Shown here piece after piece: positions 13,685 to 25,227 of a stretch of DNA of 64,000 bases; positions within the stretch are counted from its first letter, which is position 1; the number at the start of each line of letters is the position of its first letter. A program made the translations under genes and the position numbers. The notes under the pieces were generated by a model. That model was not told the origin of the DNA. It worked only from the letters and a program-made list of their open reading frames with translations, and made no database searches. The DNA is from Lasiosphaeris hirsuta (lineage: Eukaryota; Ascomycota; Sordariomycetes; Sordariales; Lasiosphaeriaceae), in contig JAUKUA010000001.1 of the NCBI GenBank assembly GCA_030549175.1, forward strand, positions 3,968,001 through 4,032,000. Direction: 5' to 3'.

Positions 13685-14105
13685 GTCTAGTCGCCTAATT
13701 CCTTTGTCCTCACCTAGAATATGTTTGGCCTAGATAGGAAAAGAAGAAGTTTTGAAAGACGTAAAAAGAAGACCATTGTCTAAAGTTCGGTGCTTTGTGA
13801 GGAGGGAAATGCGACACATTTTACGGTGCTTGAACGTGAAACAATTTGAATTGACTTGTAAGTGGAAAGAAGAGGCGAGTCCCACCAATATCTTGTTGAC
13901 AGGGGGGTGTCAGGTATTGTTGTCTGTTCACCTTGTCGACCTTGCCATCTGCCAGCCCCACTTAATTTCTGCCGGCCTCACCTCTCGCGGTTCATCGAAA
14001 TTTCCTCGCCCACTGCTCACTTGCTCACTGTTCTCACCACCGAGCCGTCAACCAGCAGCCCAACCCGACCCGCGATCCCGTCGTTCCCAATCAATTGGTG
14101 CCAGC
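13685..14105. other. Upstream region of bL21m gene
   Basis: Contains the 3' end of the preceding gene and the promoter and leader of the mitochondrial ribosomal gene. The frame of that gene stays open up to about 13752, but the upstream part lacks family resemblance. Confidence 0.5.
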
Positions 14106-14798
14106 ATGAGCAGGGCCCTGCTGCGTTCCGTCCTGGAGCTGCGCACTCCGGTGACGCGCCTGCCGCCGTCCTTCCTACTCCCCATGCGGTCGATCCCGGC
14201 CCGCTTCTTCAACCAGACCACCCAGATCATCGAGCCCGCCCAGACCGCCGACGCCGACGCCGACGCCATCCACGCCACCCTCACAGCCGCCCGCCAACAA
14301 CTTGTCCAGCAGCAGCAGCAGTATCAGCAACCACAACCACAACCCACTCCCAAGAAGCCCCGCCTCCCAACATCACCATCCCTCCCGACACCAACAGGCC
14401 CCGTCTCCGAGTCGGTCCGCAGCCTCCTCCCCATCCTGGCCGCCCAACCCGGCCACTACATCACGATCCATATCCACGGGCAGCCCTACCTGGTGACCGA
14501 GGGCGACTCAGTGCGGCTGCCGTTCAAGATGCCCGGCGTCGAGCCCGGCGACGTGCTGCGGCTTGACTGCGCGACGGCCATCGGCAGCCGCGACTTCACG
14601 CTCCAGGGCGCCCCCTACATCGACGGGCGCCTCTTCGAGTGCCGCGCCATCGTCACGGGCACCGAGGCCGAGCCCATGCGCGTCCTCATCAAGAAGAAGC
14701 GCCGGTGCCGCCGCAAGACACACATCCGGAGCAAGCACAAGTATACCATCATGCGCATCAGCGAGCTCAAGATCCGTAGCGATGTCTCGGACCTTTGA
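14106..14798 (+). CDS. mrpl49: Mitochondrial large-subunit ribosomal protein bL21m
   Basis: A 230-residue protein. The start at 14106 is chosen because it yields an Arg-rich, acid-free presequence (MSRALLRSVLELRTPVTRL) typical of mitochondrial import. A Gln/Pro-rich linker follows (about 65-95). The bL21 domain spans about 115-230: GHYITIHIHGQPYLVTEGD, then PGVEPGDVLRLD, and the basic RNA-binding hallmark KKKRRCRRKTHIRSKHKYT, followed by a strand ending ELKI. The yeast counterpart is Mrpl49. It acts in the mitochondrial 54S subunit. The Gln/Pro linker is lineage-specific padding. Confidence 0.93.
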   Translation: MSRALLRSVLELRTPVTRLPPSFLLPMRSIPARFFNQTTQIIEPAQTADADADAIHATLTAARQQLVQQQQQYQQPQPQPTPKKPRLPTSPSLPTPTGPVSESVRSLLPILAAQPGHYITIHIHGQPYLVTEGDSVRLPFKMPGVEPGDVLRLDCATAIGSRDFTLQGAPYIDGRLFECRAIVTGTEAEPMRVLIKKKRRCRRKTHIRSKHKYTIMRISELKIRSDVSDL

Positions 14799-15582
14799 GG
14801 GGCGAATATGTGGTGAATTTGGAGGTATGGATTTGGTTGGCAGCAGTGGCACTACTTGGACAAAACGACCAGGCGATACGGGAATGGACATAGTCCGGGG
14901 GCATATCTAGAGCTCCTCGGGTATTGATGGGGGGGGGGGGGGGGGGGGGAGAGTGATCAGGGGCTTCTGTTGACTGGGTGGTGAGGGAGAGGTGGTCCAA
15001 TCTGTAAGACCAGGCGGAAACAAATTGTATTATACCTACTTGTACTACACATCAAGTCGTCAATCGTCTGGGTTGTGCATTTATTCCTTTCTGCGCCGGC
15101 ACGAGTTGTCTCTGGAGGAGAAATCCGAGGAATCTCCTTGGAATGGCACAAGTGGTATATTACGATCCCTAGAGGATAATAACGGCGGCAACAACTCCAA
15201 ACTTCCTCCTTTTCGCTCGCTCACAGCAGCCCCGGTGTAAAGCCTGGGGCTTGCTGGTGTGGTATCGACAAGCCAGACGGCGTACCGTACAAAACGACAA
15301 CGACAGATGAAATATGGGAACAAAGAAAATGAATAACAAAAAAAAAACGCCACCCAAAACTTGTCTTTATTTGTGAGTGTAGTGCGCATCGATGCCCAAA
15401 TCCCTCTTCGTCGTAACCTTCGTCAGTAAAACAAGCAGCCCTTCAACCAAAACAACACAATCCAAATAAGACGCCGGAATCCAGGCTGCTAGCAAGGTAT
15501 TCATGGTACTCCTAACCTCAACCAACTCTATTCGTTGGAACTGGGGCTTGCCCAACCTGACCTGGCAGTCCCTTCTCAACGA
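14799..15582. other. Convergent intergenic region with G-tract
   Basis: Lies between bL21m and mps1 3' ends. It holds a homopolymer G run at 14929-14949 and an A8 run near 15340. No gene recognised. Confidence 0.5.
14929..14949. repeat. Poly-G tract, 21 bases
   Basis: An uninterrupted run of G in the convergent 3' intergenic region. Length may be unreliable in sequencing. Confidence 0.9.
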
Positions 15583-18429
15583 TCACCTCCCTTCGGCTCT
15601 GCTCCCTGCTCCCTGACTTCCGCCATTAGTTCCGCTGACTGCTTTCCTGGCGCTCGCCCAATATGCGCCAGGCCAGGTTGACACCGCCTCGCCTTCGGTA
15701 GGCAGCCTCTCACGGCAGCGCTGCACGACGCTCTGAATGATTCTCGAGAGAAGCTCCTCGGTAACGGGGAGAACTTTGCCGTGCTCTGCTGCCACATAGA
15801 TAGACGGATCGAACTCTTGTGGATAAAGGAATGGGTCCGTATCCGACAGGAGCTCGTCACAAGTCGGCCGCTCCTTTTGCTCTCTGTTTAGGCATCGACG
15901 CATCGTGCGGATTAGACTGGGCGGCACGCGGCTGCCGTCGTCAGTCGTCTCGGGGAAGTCGACCTGAAACGCCCAGTTGATGATGGCCTGGCACCGCGAC
16001 ATCTGGTTGGCAATCTTGCCAAACGGCGGCAGGCCGTACACCATTTGATACAAGATGCATCCCAAGCTCCAAACGTCGCTTGGTTTTCCGAGCTTCATGA
16101 GCTTGGGAGCGCCCTTGGGGTGATGCTGCTGAAGCGGCGGCGGGATGCAGAATTTTCCGTTGTGTGCCGATGTGAAGGCATATTGGTTAGAGTCCATGAG
16201 TGACTCCGGTGACATGTAGTTAGGCGTCCCAATTTGCGTCTCACGGTGCACATTCACCGTCATTTCGGTCTGGATCGCATTGGCAATGCCGAAGTCGATT
16301 AGCTTCAGTCTGCCTTGCACTAGGACGAAGTTGGCTGGCTTGAGATCGCTATGTACGACGTCGCGGGCGTGCACAGCCTGCACGCATTCAAGCATCTCCT
16401 TCCAGTAGTACCGGATGAAGACCGGGTCTAGCCTGGCGCCCTCTGGTGTGCTCTGCCGACTCTTGAGCAGAGTATTGAAGTCTAACTCGCCAACCTCCAT
16501 GAGCTAGAAATATATGGTTAGTATCGTTTATCGCTCCATGATCTAGATTCGGAAGATACTCACCACACTGAGCAGCTGCTTCTCGGAATTCATTTCGTGG
16601 TCTATCAGGCGGATGACCCTGTCAACATCGACAAGCTTCGTCAACAGATCAATCTCGCCTTTGTATCCCTTCACGATGTTCTCATCGGCATTCTCAAGAG
16701 ACACCCGTTTCAGTGCTAGAATCTTGCCGCTCTCGGCCGAAACACGATACACCTTGCCTGACCCACCCCGTCCAATACAGTCAATTCTGGTATAGGTTCT
16801 ACCGTTGACTCGGAGAAGAACCTGTCTCTTCTTGTTGGCCTGACCCACGGCGGAGGCCCCGGCTGCGGCCGTTGCTGTCTCAACAACAGACATCTTCGGG
16901 GGTGGTGGAGGAGCTGCTCTGTGGGGGGTATTATGGTTCTTGGTCGCTAGGGCCTTGCGTTCCGGCGAGGGTTGTGAAATTTGGGCACCATGGCCCCCAA
17001 TGTCTACACTGAGAGGCCGTGAAGGATTCGCTAGCTCCTTTTCGATCAAGATAGAGGATGTTGGCTTTGCTCGCCGGAACGTAGATGGAGCTTCGTTCTC
17101 CTGATCATGACCTGATGGAAGCTCCGGGGGTGGTGCCGGAATTTTGTAAGCCAGTTCTTGGTGAGCATTTTGAGCCTCCCTTTGTTGCTCCTTTCGATAC
17201 TCTTTTTCATGTGACTCGAGGAGATTCGCATTGGATGCTTGCTTGCGAATCGCGGCTCTTGCAGAATCTTTGGCGCTGATAGGACTTCCAGAGGCGGCAA
17301 AATCGCGATAACTAGACGCAAAAAACGATGACGCTGGTTGTTCACCCATACCGTGTTCCATATACTGTGCCTGCTGGCTCTCCGGCTCCTGGCTTGAGCC
17401 CATGGCCTCACCATCACCCTGCCCTTCGGCATCTTCCTCACTTTGCCTCCTTCGTCCTCGGCGGGCCGGACCACTGAGGAAGCTTCCAGGGGCTTTACCA
17501 ATCCTCTTAACTCTCATTGAGCTTTGCGGTGCTGCAGGCAGTGGCCGTCCAATGGTTGCTGGGTCTTCTGGCAGCTCCTGATCGCTGTGCCCTGCAGATC
17601 GCTTTGACGAAACACCGGACGAGCCCCCCGATCGCGCCTTTTGCCCGGACGACCCAACGGCAATCCTCACAGTCCTGACAGGTACTACTGGCGTGTTGAC
17701 GTCAGCTGGCACCTCCTGCTGCGGTGGCTGCTCTGGCTGCGCCGGCGGTTGCAATTTCTTCTCTTCAGGCTGGTCCCTAATTTCGGCGCGCTTTCCTTGA
17801 TTCGAGGACGACAATGATCTTCGTAGACCATGCTGGAGACCTCCATTGGCTGGGGTTGTAGTGCTGAGGCGCACCACTCTCTTTCGTGGGGGATTTGGAC
17901 TGGGTTCCCTGCTGACAACGGGCGACGATGGCCGCGAAGATGGGAGCTGGGCACTGCCAGCTCGTACGTTGCGCCTCGTTTCCCGTTGCCTTAGGCTCTC
18001 TCTCCCGAAATCCCGCTCATCAGGTACTGATGATGTCGATACAGCGAGTGCACTTCTCCTAGTCGTTACACGCGATGCTGGTCGGGGCGGAGGTGAGGAC
18101 GGGCGATCTCTTGCAACTGGTGGCGCAGCCGACGGCGCTTCGGATGCATGGCCGTCATTGAGCAGTGCCTTTGTGAGCGCGCTCAATTTCATTGGAACCG
18201 GGATTTCGTCGTCAGAGCTGTCATTGAGTGTAGAGTATTGCTGCGAATGCGACCGCGAATCCCTCTCTTCTGAAGCAGCTGTTGCCGACCCTCCAACCGG
18301 GTTCGACTCACTCCGGCTGAACTGCGACCTTGATGTTGGGCGACGAAGAGCCTGTCTTGCGGACGTTCTTCGCCCCATAGACGTAAAGTGGCTCCCGGAA
18401 CCCATGGGCGTGGGCGATGCAGCAGACAT
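15583..18429 (-). CDS. mps1: Spindle-checkpoint dual-specificity kinase Mps1/TTK
   Basis: Two exons on the minus strand, 16564-18429 and 15583-16503, joined in phase 0 at a GTGAGT donor, giving 928 residues. Residues 1-530 are Ser/Pro/Arg-rich and disordered. The kinase domain starts near 545: glycine loop IGRGGSGKVYR (553-558), ATP lysine in ALKRV (574), hinge MEVGELD, catalytic loop HSDLKPANF (Asp675), DFG (692-694), activation segment ETQIGTPNYMSPES. HSDLKPANF with FGIAN is diagnostic of the Mps1/TTK family rather than other Ser/Thr kinases. The domain insertion and HNGKFCIPPP-type segment are fungal. The expected role is kinetochore signalling in the spindle assembly checkpoint and spindle-pole duplication, as in yeast. 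Confidence 0.95.
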
Positions 18430-19343
18430 TTTGCTTTCTCAGTCAGTTGGCGTACGCGTGTCGGGCGCGGCGTGCTGGGCTGTTATGTTGGATTAGGGAT
18501 CGTCGAGTCGGTCGGTCCCTTTCCAGATTGTTTTCCCCTCGCTCCTCTTATCTCGCTGCGTGCACGCGTAATGGAAAATCGGTCGTCGTATTATTTTTTG
18601 TCGACTAATTCATGATTTACGTGTCGGATTGGCTCATGGCGCAGGCGGTTGCGTTTTGGGTGCAGAGCCAGCAATACGGTGCGACAGTTGGAGGTCGGAT
18701 CTGGGGAGGTAAGAAACAGTGACAGGATGAGAGCCGGGCGTTGCTTTTCCCAGCGGCCGGGAATATTTTGGGTCGTGGGGAGTCAGCCAATCAGCAACCG
18801 GCCGCCCGCTCTGCACCGTTGCTCGCGGCAACCGCGAACACGGAGAACGGCCCTGTCCAACGCGCAACCCCTGCTTTGCCAAGCTTCGTGGCTTCCTCCT
18901 CCTTGCCTGTTTTTTAGTGGAATTTCTGCCTCTTCATGCAAGCAGTTATTGCCCGAGGCGACAAGGTTTGGTAAACGCCATTCACTCTCTGGGGAAAGAT
19001 CTCGTCTCTTTTAGCCCACCAGCCCACTCCCCGCGACACGCGATGAAGTCATAAAACCACATGTCATACAGCAATCGAATGCACGCACCACATAATACTG
19101 GACCAGCGCTCATATATCACAAATTGCAATTGGCACAGGAGAGGTCCGAAAAGAGCCTTCTTGTTTTATTGTCCGGTGTATGTACCGCTGCATCTGTTGA
19201 CGGCTCATGCAACCCAAATCCTCCAACTGATATGCTGAAGTGACTGAGATGTAAGGAGCTTTGCCAATATTTCGTAGCTCAACCAGGTTCGTTTCCGGAA
19301 TTCCCACACTGCATCATATGCCGTGTATCGAGATACAAGACGT
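18430..19343. other. mps1 upstream region and rpp2 3' flank
   Basis: About 0.9 kb between two minus-strand genes. The end near 18430 should hold the mps1 promoter; the end near 19343 the rpp2 3' UTR. No further gene recognised. Confidence 0.5.
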
Positions 19344-19812
19344 TTAGTCGAAGAGACCAAAGCCCATATCATCGTCGGATTCCTCCTTCTCTGTGTGGTT
19401 GTCAGTGGCACGGTCAATACCAAGTTAGGCATGGTTGAACTCTTACCCTCTTCCTTCTCCTCCTCCTTGGTCTCCTCAGCAGCAGCGCCGCCAGCGGCAG
19501 TACCGCCGGTAGCGGCGGCACCACCACCGCCGCCCGACGGGACGGAGGCGAGCTTGGTGGAGCCTTCAGCGATAAGCTGTAGTTGTACGTTAGCAAACAT
19601 CCTTATGCTCTCAGCGCATCACGGTCCAGTCACGGTTCAGTCTGGGGTCGTACCTCGTTGATATCCTTGCCCTTAAGCTCAGAGATCAAGCTGGAGAGAC
19701 GCTCATCATCGGCCTCGATGCCGACGGAGGCGAGGACGGCCTTGATGTCCTTAGCGGAGGGGGAGGTGTTGCCACCAAGCCCGAGGAGGAGGTAAGCAGC
19801 CAAGTGCTTCAT
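19344..19812 (-). CDS. rpp2: 60S acidic ribosomal protein P2
   Basis: Three exons on the minus strand: 19654-19812, 19447-19576 and 19344-19390, giving 111 residues, the usual P2 length. The N-terminus [14 protein letters not shown] with KDIKAVL and GIEADDERL identifies P2 rather than P1. An Ala/Gly hinge leads to an acidic tail that ends [12 protein letters not shown], the universal P-protein C-terminus that recruits elongation factors. P1/P2 dimers bind uL10 to form the ribosomal stalk. Donors are GTACGA and GTAAGA. The last exon encodes just the factor-binding tail. Confidence 0.97.
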
Positions 19813-20692
19813 CTTGTCTGGTCTGTGGTGATTTTTGCGGTTAGGATCGTTGATCGTTGTGTGCTGTCGCCTGCGATTGCGCCTGGGAAGAGCGAGACTT
19901 ACAAGTTTTGAGAATTTGGGGGAACAAGAGATGTCAATCAGATTTAACCGCTTGTTGCGCGGAGAAAGACTCTTCAAGTTCTGTGTGGGTTGGTGACTGG
20001 TTCGGTGAGAAGTTCTGCGCCCACCCGAAATGTTGAATTATTTTACGATTTTAGCTTCTGTGAGCTTTGCGCATCGTACCCCACCAGTCACCTGACTCCC
20101 CACTCGCCCTCTTAGGGCAGATCTTGCTTGTGCTGCTGACGTAACATCATTGAGGGAAGTGGATCCCGCCACCCCATTCCCATATCCACTAGCTGATTGG
20201 CCAGGTAGGTTCCAGCCTAGAATCGGAATCGGCGGTACTTAGCTTCCAGCGCCTCATTAGCGTCCTACAGCGCTATGGGTGCACTGGATGGGACCTGCTG
20301 CGCCCCTGGTCTTCCGAACCTTAGCCCGCAACATTCAAAAGGCTAGCAGCAGTGACCAGATATAAAACCTTCCAGGTCCCCTTCGATCACGCAAGATTTC
20401 CTTGTTCCCTCTTGCAAACGGCACACACCCCGCGCGAGGCCTCTCCGCCCCTCTCACAAAGTCTGCGTACAACTTCTCCCGAGCTCTCAATTTTTATCCA
20501 GAAACTTCGCCTCTCACTGGCTTACGCAAATCCCCCCCGCTTCGGCAAGACCTCGATCAGAAGCCAGCGCCTCGAAGTGCCGAATATTTTAGCGCAGTCA
20601 CTTCTCGATGACTCAACGCCGATACATTGTTTGAGGCTGGGGAGGACTCATTCTTACAAGGTGACTTTCGCTGTCAACCGACAGCCGTAACC
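19813..20692. promoter_or_regulatory. Divergent promoter of rpp2 and spt2
   Basis: The 880 bases between two divergent genes must contain both promoters and leaders. The stretch adjoining spt2 is pyrimidine-rich, as in many filamentous-fungal leaders. No specific element is claimed. Confidence 0.5.
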
Positions 20693-21845
20693 ATGCCGGT
20701 ACGTGATTTTTTAAGACATTTTGCCCTGCCGCGTCAGCCGTCATCGCGATACTAATCCCTTCAAGATCAGCGACTTGCTGGCGTCGATAACCGGCGAAAA
20801 GCCGAAACCGTCGTCGTCTACCACTGAGCTCGGCACAGCGACACCTAAGCGAAAAGCTGAAGGCGAGCCTCGAGGAGTTGCGCCTGCCGCGAAGATTCCG
20901 CGCACAAATAGTGACTTGGACAGACCGCCCAGCAACCCAAGTGCTAAGCCGCCTTCGGCCCCGCAACCCTCCGCGAGGCCATTGAACCGGGCACCGCAAA
21001 GACCTAGTCTTTCCAAGGATGGAAATCGTCCTTCTGCGAGCGGTTCTAAACCATTGCCGTCTCGGCCCCTCAATCGCCCGGTCAACCCGGACTCCGGGCC
21101 GCAGTCGGAGCCTAAAAAGCGCTCGTTTGCTGAGATTATGGCTCGAGCCAAGGCAAACACCTCGGCAAGAGAGTCTTTCGGCAAAATCCAACACAAATCT
21201 GTCGAAAAGACCCTTACTATGAGGGAGCGCAAGGAGTTGAAGGCCGAGGAGGCTCGGAAGTTGAAAAAGGGCAAAAGACAAGTCTCGGGGAAGCCCGGTG
21301 GGATTGCAGCACCGCTGCAGAATGGTGCGATTGGCACCACACAACGGAGTCTCTCGTCAGCCGGTGCATCCAGGGCCAGAGACGCGCCAGCTCCAGTTAC
21401 TGAGGAAAAGAAGATTAAGAAGGCAGCCTTGGCCACGACTGGATATACAGGTACTGCTAGACCCCGACCCGGTGCGGCGCCCGCCAAACCTGGTGCCGCT
21501 TCACGACCAAGTCAAGAGGCGAAACCGAGTGAGCGCGCACGATATGGCGGAGCGCTTTCCCGGCCTCGGAGGCATGACGATTATGATGAGGAACTAGACG
21601 ACTTTATCGAGTACGATGACGAAGAAGAGGAGCCGGGCTATGGCTTGGGCCGCAGGGCGGAATATGATTCTGCCGAGGACGAATCAGACATGGAGGCGGG
21701 ACTGTCCGATATTGACGAAGAGGAAGCTCGTGCGGAACGGCAGGCTCGCCGGGAGGATCTAGAACAGGAGGCGCTGGAGAAAAGGCTGAAGAAGGAGAAG
21801 GAGGAGAGAAAGCGCAAGCTCATGGGCAGATCAGGATCTCGATGA
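20693..21845 (+). CDS. spt2: Chromatin protein Spt2 (histone H3-H4 chaperone)
   Basis: Two exons, 20693-20698 (encoding only Met-Pro) and 20766-21845, giving 361 residues. The N-terminal motif MP-ISDLLASITG is the conserved opening of fungal SPT2 proteins. A long Pro/Lys/Arg/Ser-rich disordered middle includes basic patches. The C-terminal SPT2 domain (about 285-361) shows DDYDEELDDFIEYDDEEEE, a GYGLGRRAEYDSAEDESDMEAG-like acidic stretch and a terminal Arg/Glu/Lys helix (ERQARREDLEQEALEKRLKK). In yeast and animals this domain binds H3-H4 and preserves nucleosomes during transcription. The six-base first exon has a perfect GTACGT donor. Confidence 0.92.
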
Positions 21846-22616
21846 TACCCAGGACTCATTATCTCGAAGCGGCAAGGTGTTCAGGATATGTCAAGGGCGT
21901 TTATGCATTAGCTGGGGACGGTTTGCGGTGATGCTTTTTCTCATCATATTCCCACTTTCTTGTGGCTGGCGTTTGGCAGGAGGAAGGGACGGACACCCGG
22001 AGATATTGCATCAGCGTTGGGAGTTTTTGCCCTTAGCGGCTGCTTCGCTCTTCATAGGGCATTTAGGATCTGAGGTAGTTGCCCCAGAGCCGTTGATTGG
22101 TGGTTATGTAATTAGATATAAATGCTATATCTTTCCCTAACCTTTGTTTACCTTGTCGTCCTAGTAGTTCAAGCCATAAGCCTTGCTTGTGATCTTTTGG
22201 ACACGTTTGGGTGGATCTTGAAGCCGAAACTTCTCATAAACCATGCCTGCTCCTCTTGAGCACGATGACAACAGATATGTGTGTTAGAGGAGGCCTGGGA
22301 GGAATGCAATAAATGACATCTTTTGGCTTCACGCCGTGACGCTGAGAAGCCGTTGTGACGTATCCACCGCTGTTTGTGAACCTGGGGGTTTGGCTGGATG
22401 AATGCAATTGCGGGCGACAGGTCGCAGGCCTGGCAGCCGCCCCACCAAAGCCCGCCACCTGGAAACCGATAAGGATGTCGAATTTTCTATCGGCCCAGAA
22501 AACGTTCAACCAGGCTCGGCAGTCGACACATTGAAGTATTGCGATCGTGGAACTTCATCAATTCGTCGAATCCTCCCCAATAATTCCAGACCCTCTCGAG
22601 GGTACCGACAGTCAAT
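21846..22616. other. spt2 3' flank and nsa2 upstream region
   Basis: No ORF of note. Contains the 3' UTR of spt2 and the promoter and leader of nsa2. Confidence 0.5.
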
Positions 22617-24144
22617 ATGGTTCGTAACTCCAATCGCCGCCATCCGGCAATGTCCAACCCAAGCTAACCGCTCTCTTTTCGACGAAATCAGCCTCAGAAC
22701 GAGCACATCGGTATGCCTCTTGCCAATCGCTCCTCCAAAGCCCTACGTAACGTCGTGCACCATCTAACCCGAGCAAAAAGAGAGGCACACGAAGCTTCAC
22801 GGCAAGCGTCTAGACACCGAAGAGCGTGCGCGCAAGAAGGCGGCGCGTGAGGGCCACAAGCAGAGCGAGAATGCGCAGAACCTGCGCGGCCTGCGGGCCA
22901 AGCTCTACGCAAAGGAGCGCCACGCACAAAAGATACAGATGCGCAAGGCCATCAAGCACCACGAGGAGCGCAATGTCAAGGGTGCCGCCGAGGAGAAGGA
23001 GCCCGCCAACCCCATCCCCGCCTACCTGCTCGATCGTGCGAACCCGACCAACGCTAAGGCTTTGAGGTATGCTTGGAGCGTGCCACGGATGGTGGCTGGA
23101 GGATACAACTGGATGGATGCTGACTGTATGGGAAACAAATAGTTCGCAAATCAAGAACAAGCGTGCCGAGAAGGCTGCGCGGTTCTCAGTGCCGATCCCC
23201 AAGGTCAAGGGTATCAGCGAGGAGGAGCTTTTCAAGGTGTACGTTGACGCTCTCTCCCCCTTTTGGGGACTTGAATGGACACGGAAGTGCTGACTGGGGT
23301 ATACAGCGTCAAAACGGGCAAGAAGATGCACAAGAAGGGTACGTTTCTTTCGGGGAGCAACACGAGCTCATTCACCGCATTCAGGGGCTGTCATGTCCTG
23401 GATCTGGGTCTAGACTGCATTCATGCTAACTTCTATGCTTAGGGTGGAAACGTGTTGTCACAAAGGTTGGTTCAGCTGGGCTACGTGTTGGGTATTACGG
23501 AGTGTTATTACTGACATAACCCTCAGCCGACTTTTGTTGGACCCGACTTCACCAGACGGCCTGTCAAATACGAACGTAAGTTGACCTCAGTATCTTGATC
23601 GAGGAGAAGTGCTGATAAAACCGATGACAGGCTTCATTCGCCCTATGGGTCTCCGTTACAAGAAGGCTAACGTCACGCACCCGACATTGAACGTAACCGT
23701 TCAGTTGCCCATCCTTGGTGTGAAGAAGAACCCCAGCAACCCTCTGTAAGTCGATGAGCACCCGAGGCCCCAAAGGAGCTGAAAAATACTAACCGTTCTT
23801 AGCTGTATGTCTCTACCGTCATCAGCGCTCATATGTTTCCCTTTCAAAAGTACTGACTAGGATATTTAGATACCCAACTCGGAGTCCTGTCAAAGGGAAC
23901 AATGTATGTATATCAACGCCGTAACTGGTATTTGTCAGTTGCTAATTCTTGCCGCAGTATCGAGGTCAACGTCTCGGATCTCGGAATCGTCACGGCATCA
24001 GGCAAGATTGCCTGGGGTCGCTATGCGCAGATCACCAACAACCCAGAGGTATGCTCTATGATTCGTGGAATTGTAAGTTTGAGAAATTCTAACCTAAACT
24101 CCCAACAGAACGACGGATGCTTGAACGCCGTGCTCTTGGTATAA
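22617..24144 (+). CDS. nsa2: Ribosome biogenesis factor Nsa2 (eS8 family)
   Basis: Twelve coding exons: 22617-22619, 22692-22710, 22781-23066, 23143-23238, 23307-23338, 23443-23465, 23527-23575, 23631-23745, 23803-23804, 23870-23903, 23958-24048, 24109-24144. They join in phase to 261 residues, the length I recall for yeast Nsa2. The product opens MPQNEHIERH, continues [20 protein letters not shown], carries [13 protein letters not shown] and [18 protein letters not shown], and ends [12 protein letters not shown]. Nsa2 is a nucleolar factor needed for 27S pre-rRNA processing in pre-60S particles. Exon 1 is the start codon alone with a weak GTTCGT donor. Exon 9 is two bases (CT), flanked by AG and GTATGT; without it the frame breaks at the conserved LYTQLGVL. 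Confidence 0.95.
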
Positions 24145-25227
24145 TGCATATTCGCAGTTTGCCCAGCATGTCTTCTTGAGCCCGCCTCTCTTGGGTGTGG
24201 AATTGCAAAATCTAAAATTGGCATGGGAAAAGGCGTCTGGTGTTAAGAGAGGGAAGGTCTAGTCTTTGATCAATCAGGCTCGCTTGAGACAGACCAAATC
24301 CTAGCATATTACCTCGGCCCTCATCATGTTTGAGCGGTTATCGACTGCAGGTGATGGGTAGCCACATCGGCACTCCCCCAGGAGAGTGTTGATCCTGCTG
24401 GGAAAGCGGGAGTAGATAGCAACGTAATGAGAATATATGCCGTTTGGAATGCTATTCTATGCACTTGAACTCTCTTTCTCTTGCTGCTGCTGTGTTGGTT
24501 TCCACGAACGAAGCTGCCTACAGCAAGATGAAAATTCGGGTGGCTGGCAGGCTAGCTCTAGTCGCAGTGATATTTCACCATCAGGCGGCGTTGCGGACCC
24601 TGCAATAATTTGACGTCACGTTGATTCACCTACAGGTCGTGGAAGCCCTCTTTAAGTTGTGCTCGTAGAACTGGTGAAGGAAAAAGGGGGGGGCTGGAGC
24701 GTGACGCATGATGGGGAATAAATCGGTAGCGTTGTGGACCAAAGTAGCAGCTGCCTAAAATACATCCCAACAGTCTCTATCAGAAGACTTGTCCTCTCAT
24801 GACGAGATTGTAAACTGCATGGGGTAAGGGTTGAAGAAGATAAACCCTTGCAATTCATAGCCGACCAGGCCCGGGTCTCGCACATATATCCCAGCCCATT
24901 CCCACTCAGACGCATCGGTAAAAGGGGGGCGTCAACCTCAAGAAACCGAACCATGACCCCAACGCCAAATTGACAAACCCGTACTCCGAATATTAGCCCC
25001 TGGTATGCGCTGATGTTGATGGACAACATGCCCATAGCTGATGCATATGCTGTAAAATAAAAATCCACTGTCGGCGGTTGGTTCTGTCATCCCACGACCC
25101 CTATTCATGTTCGTCCGCACATTTGCATCCGTAAAAACGAAAACAACAAGGAAATAACAAAGCAAAACTATAACTTGGCCGGCCCGCCGTGGTTTCTGTT
25201 TGTCCCTTCCATTTCTCATACGCCCGA
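24145..25227. other. Convergent intergenic region
   Basis: Lies between nsa2 and the RBR ligase. A minus-strand ORF at 24652-25068 has no family resemblance and unusual composition. No gene recognised. Confidence 0.5.

Noticed and set aside
24652..25068. 138-codon minus-strand ORF between nsa2 and the RBR ligase
   Set aside because: It falls in a convergent 3' region and has no family resemblance.
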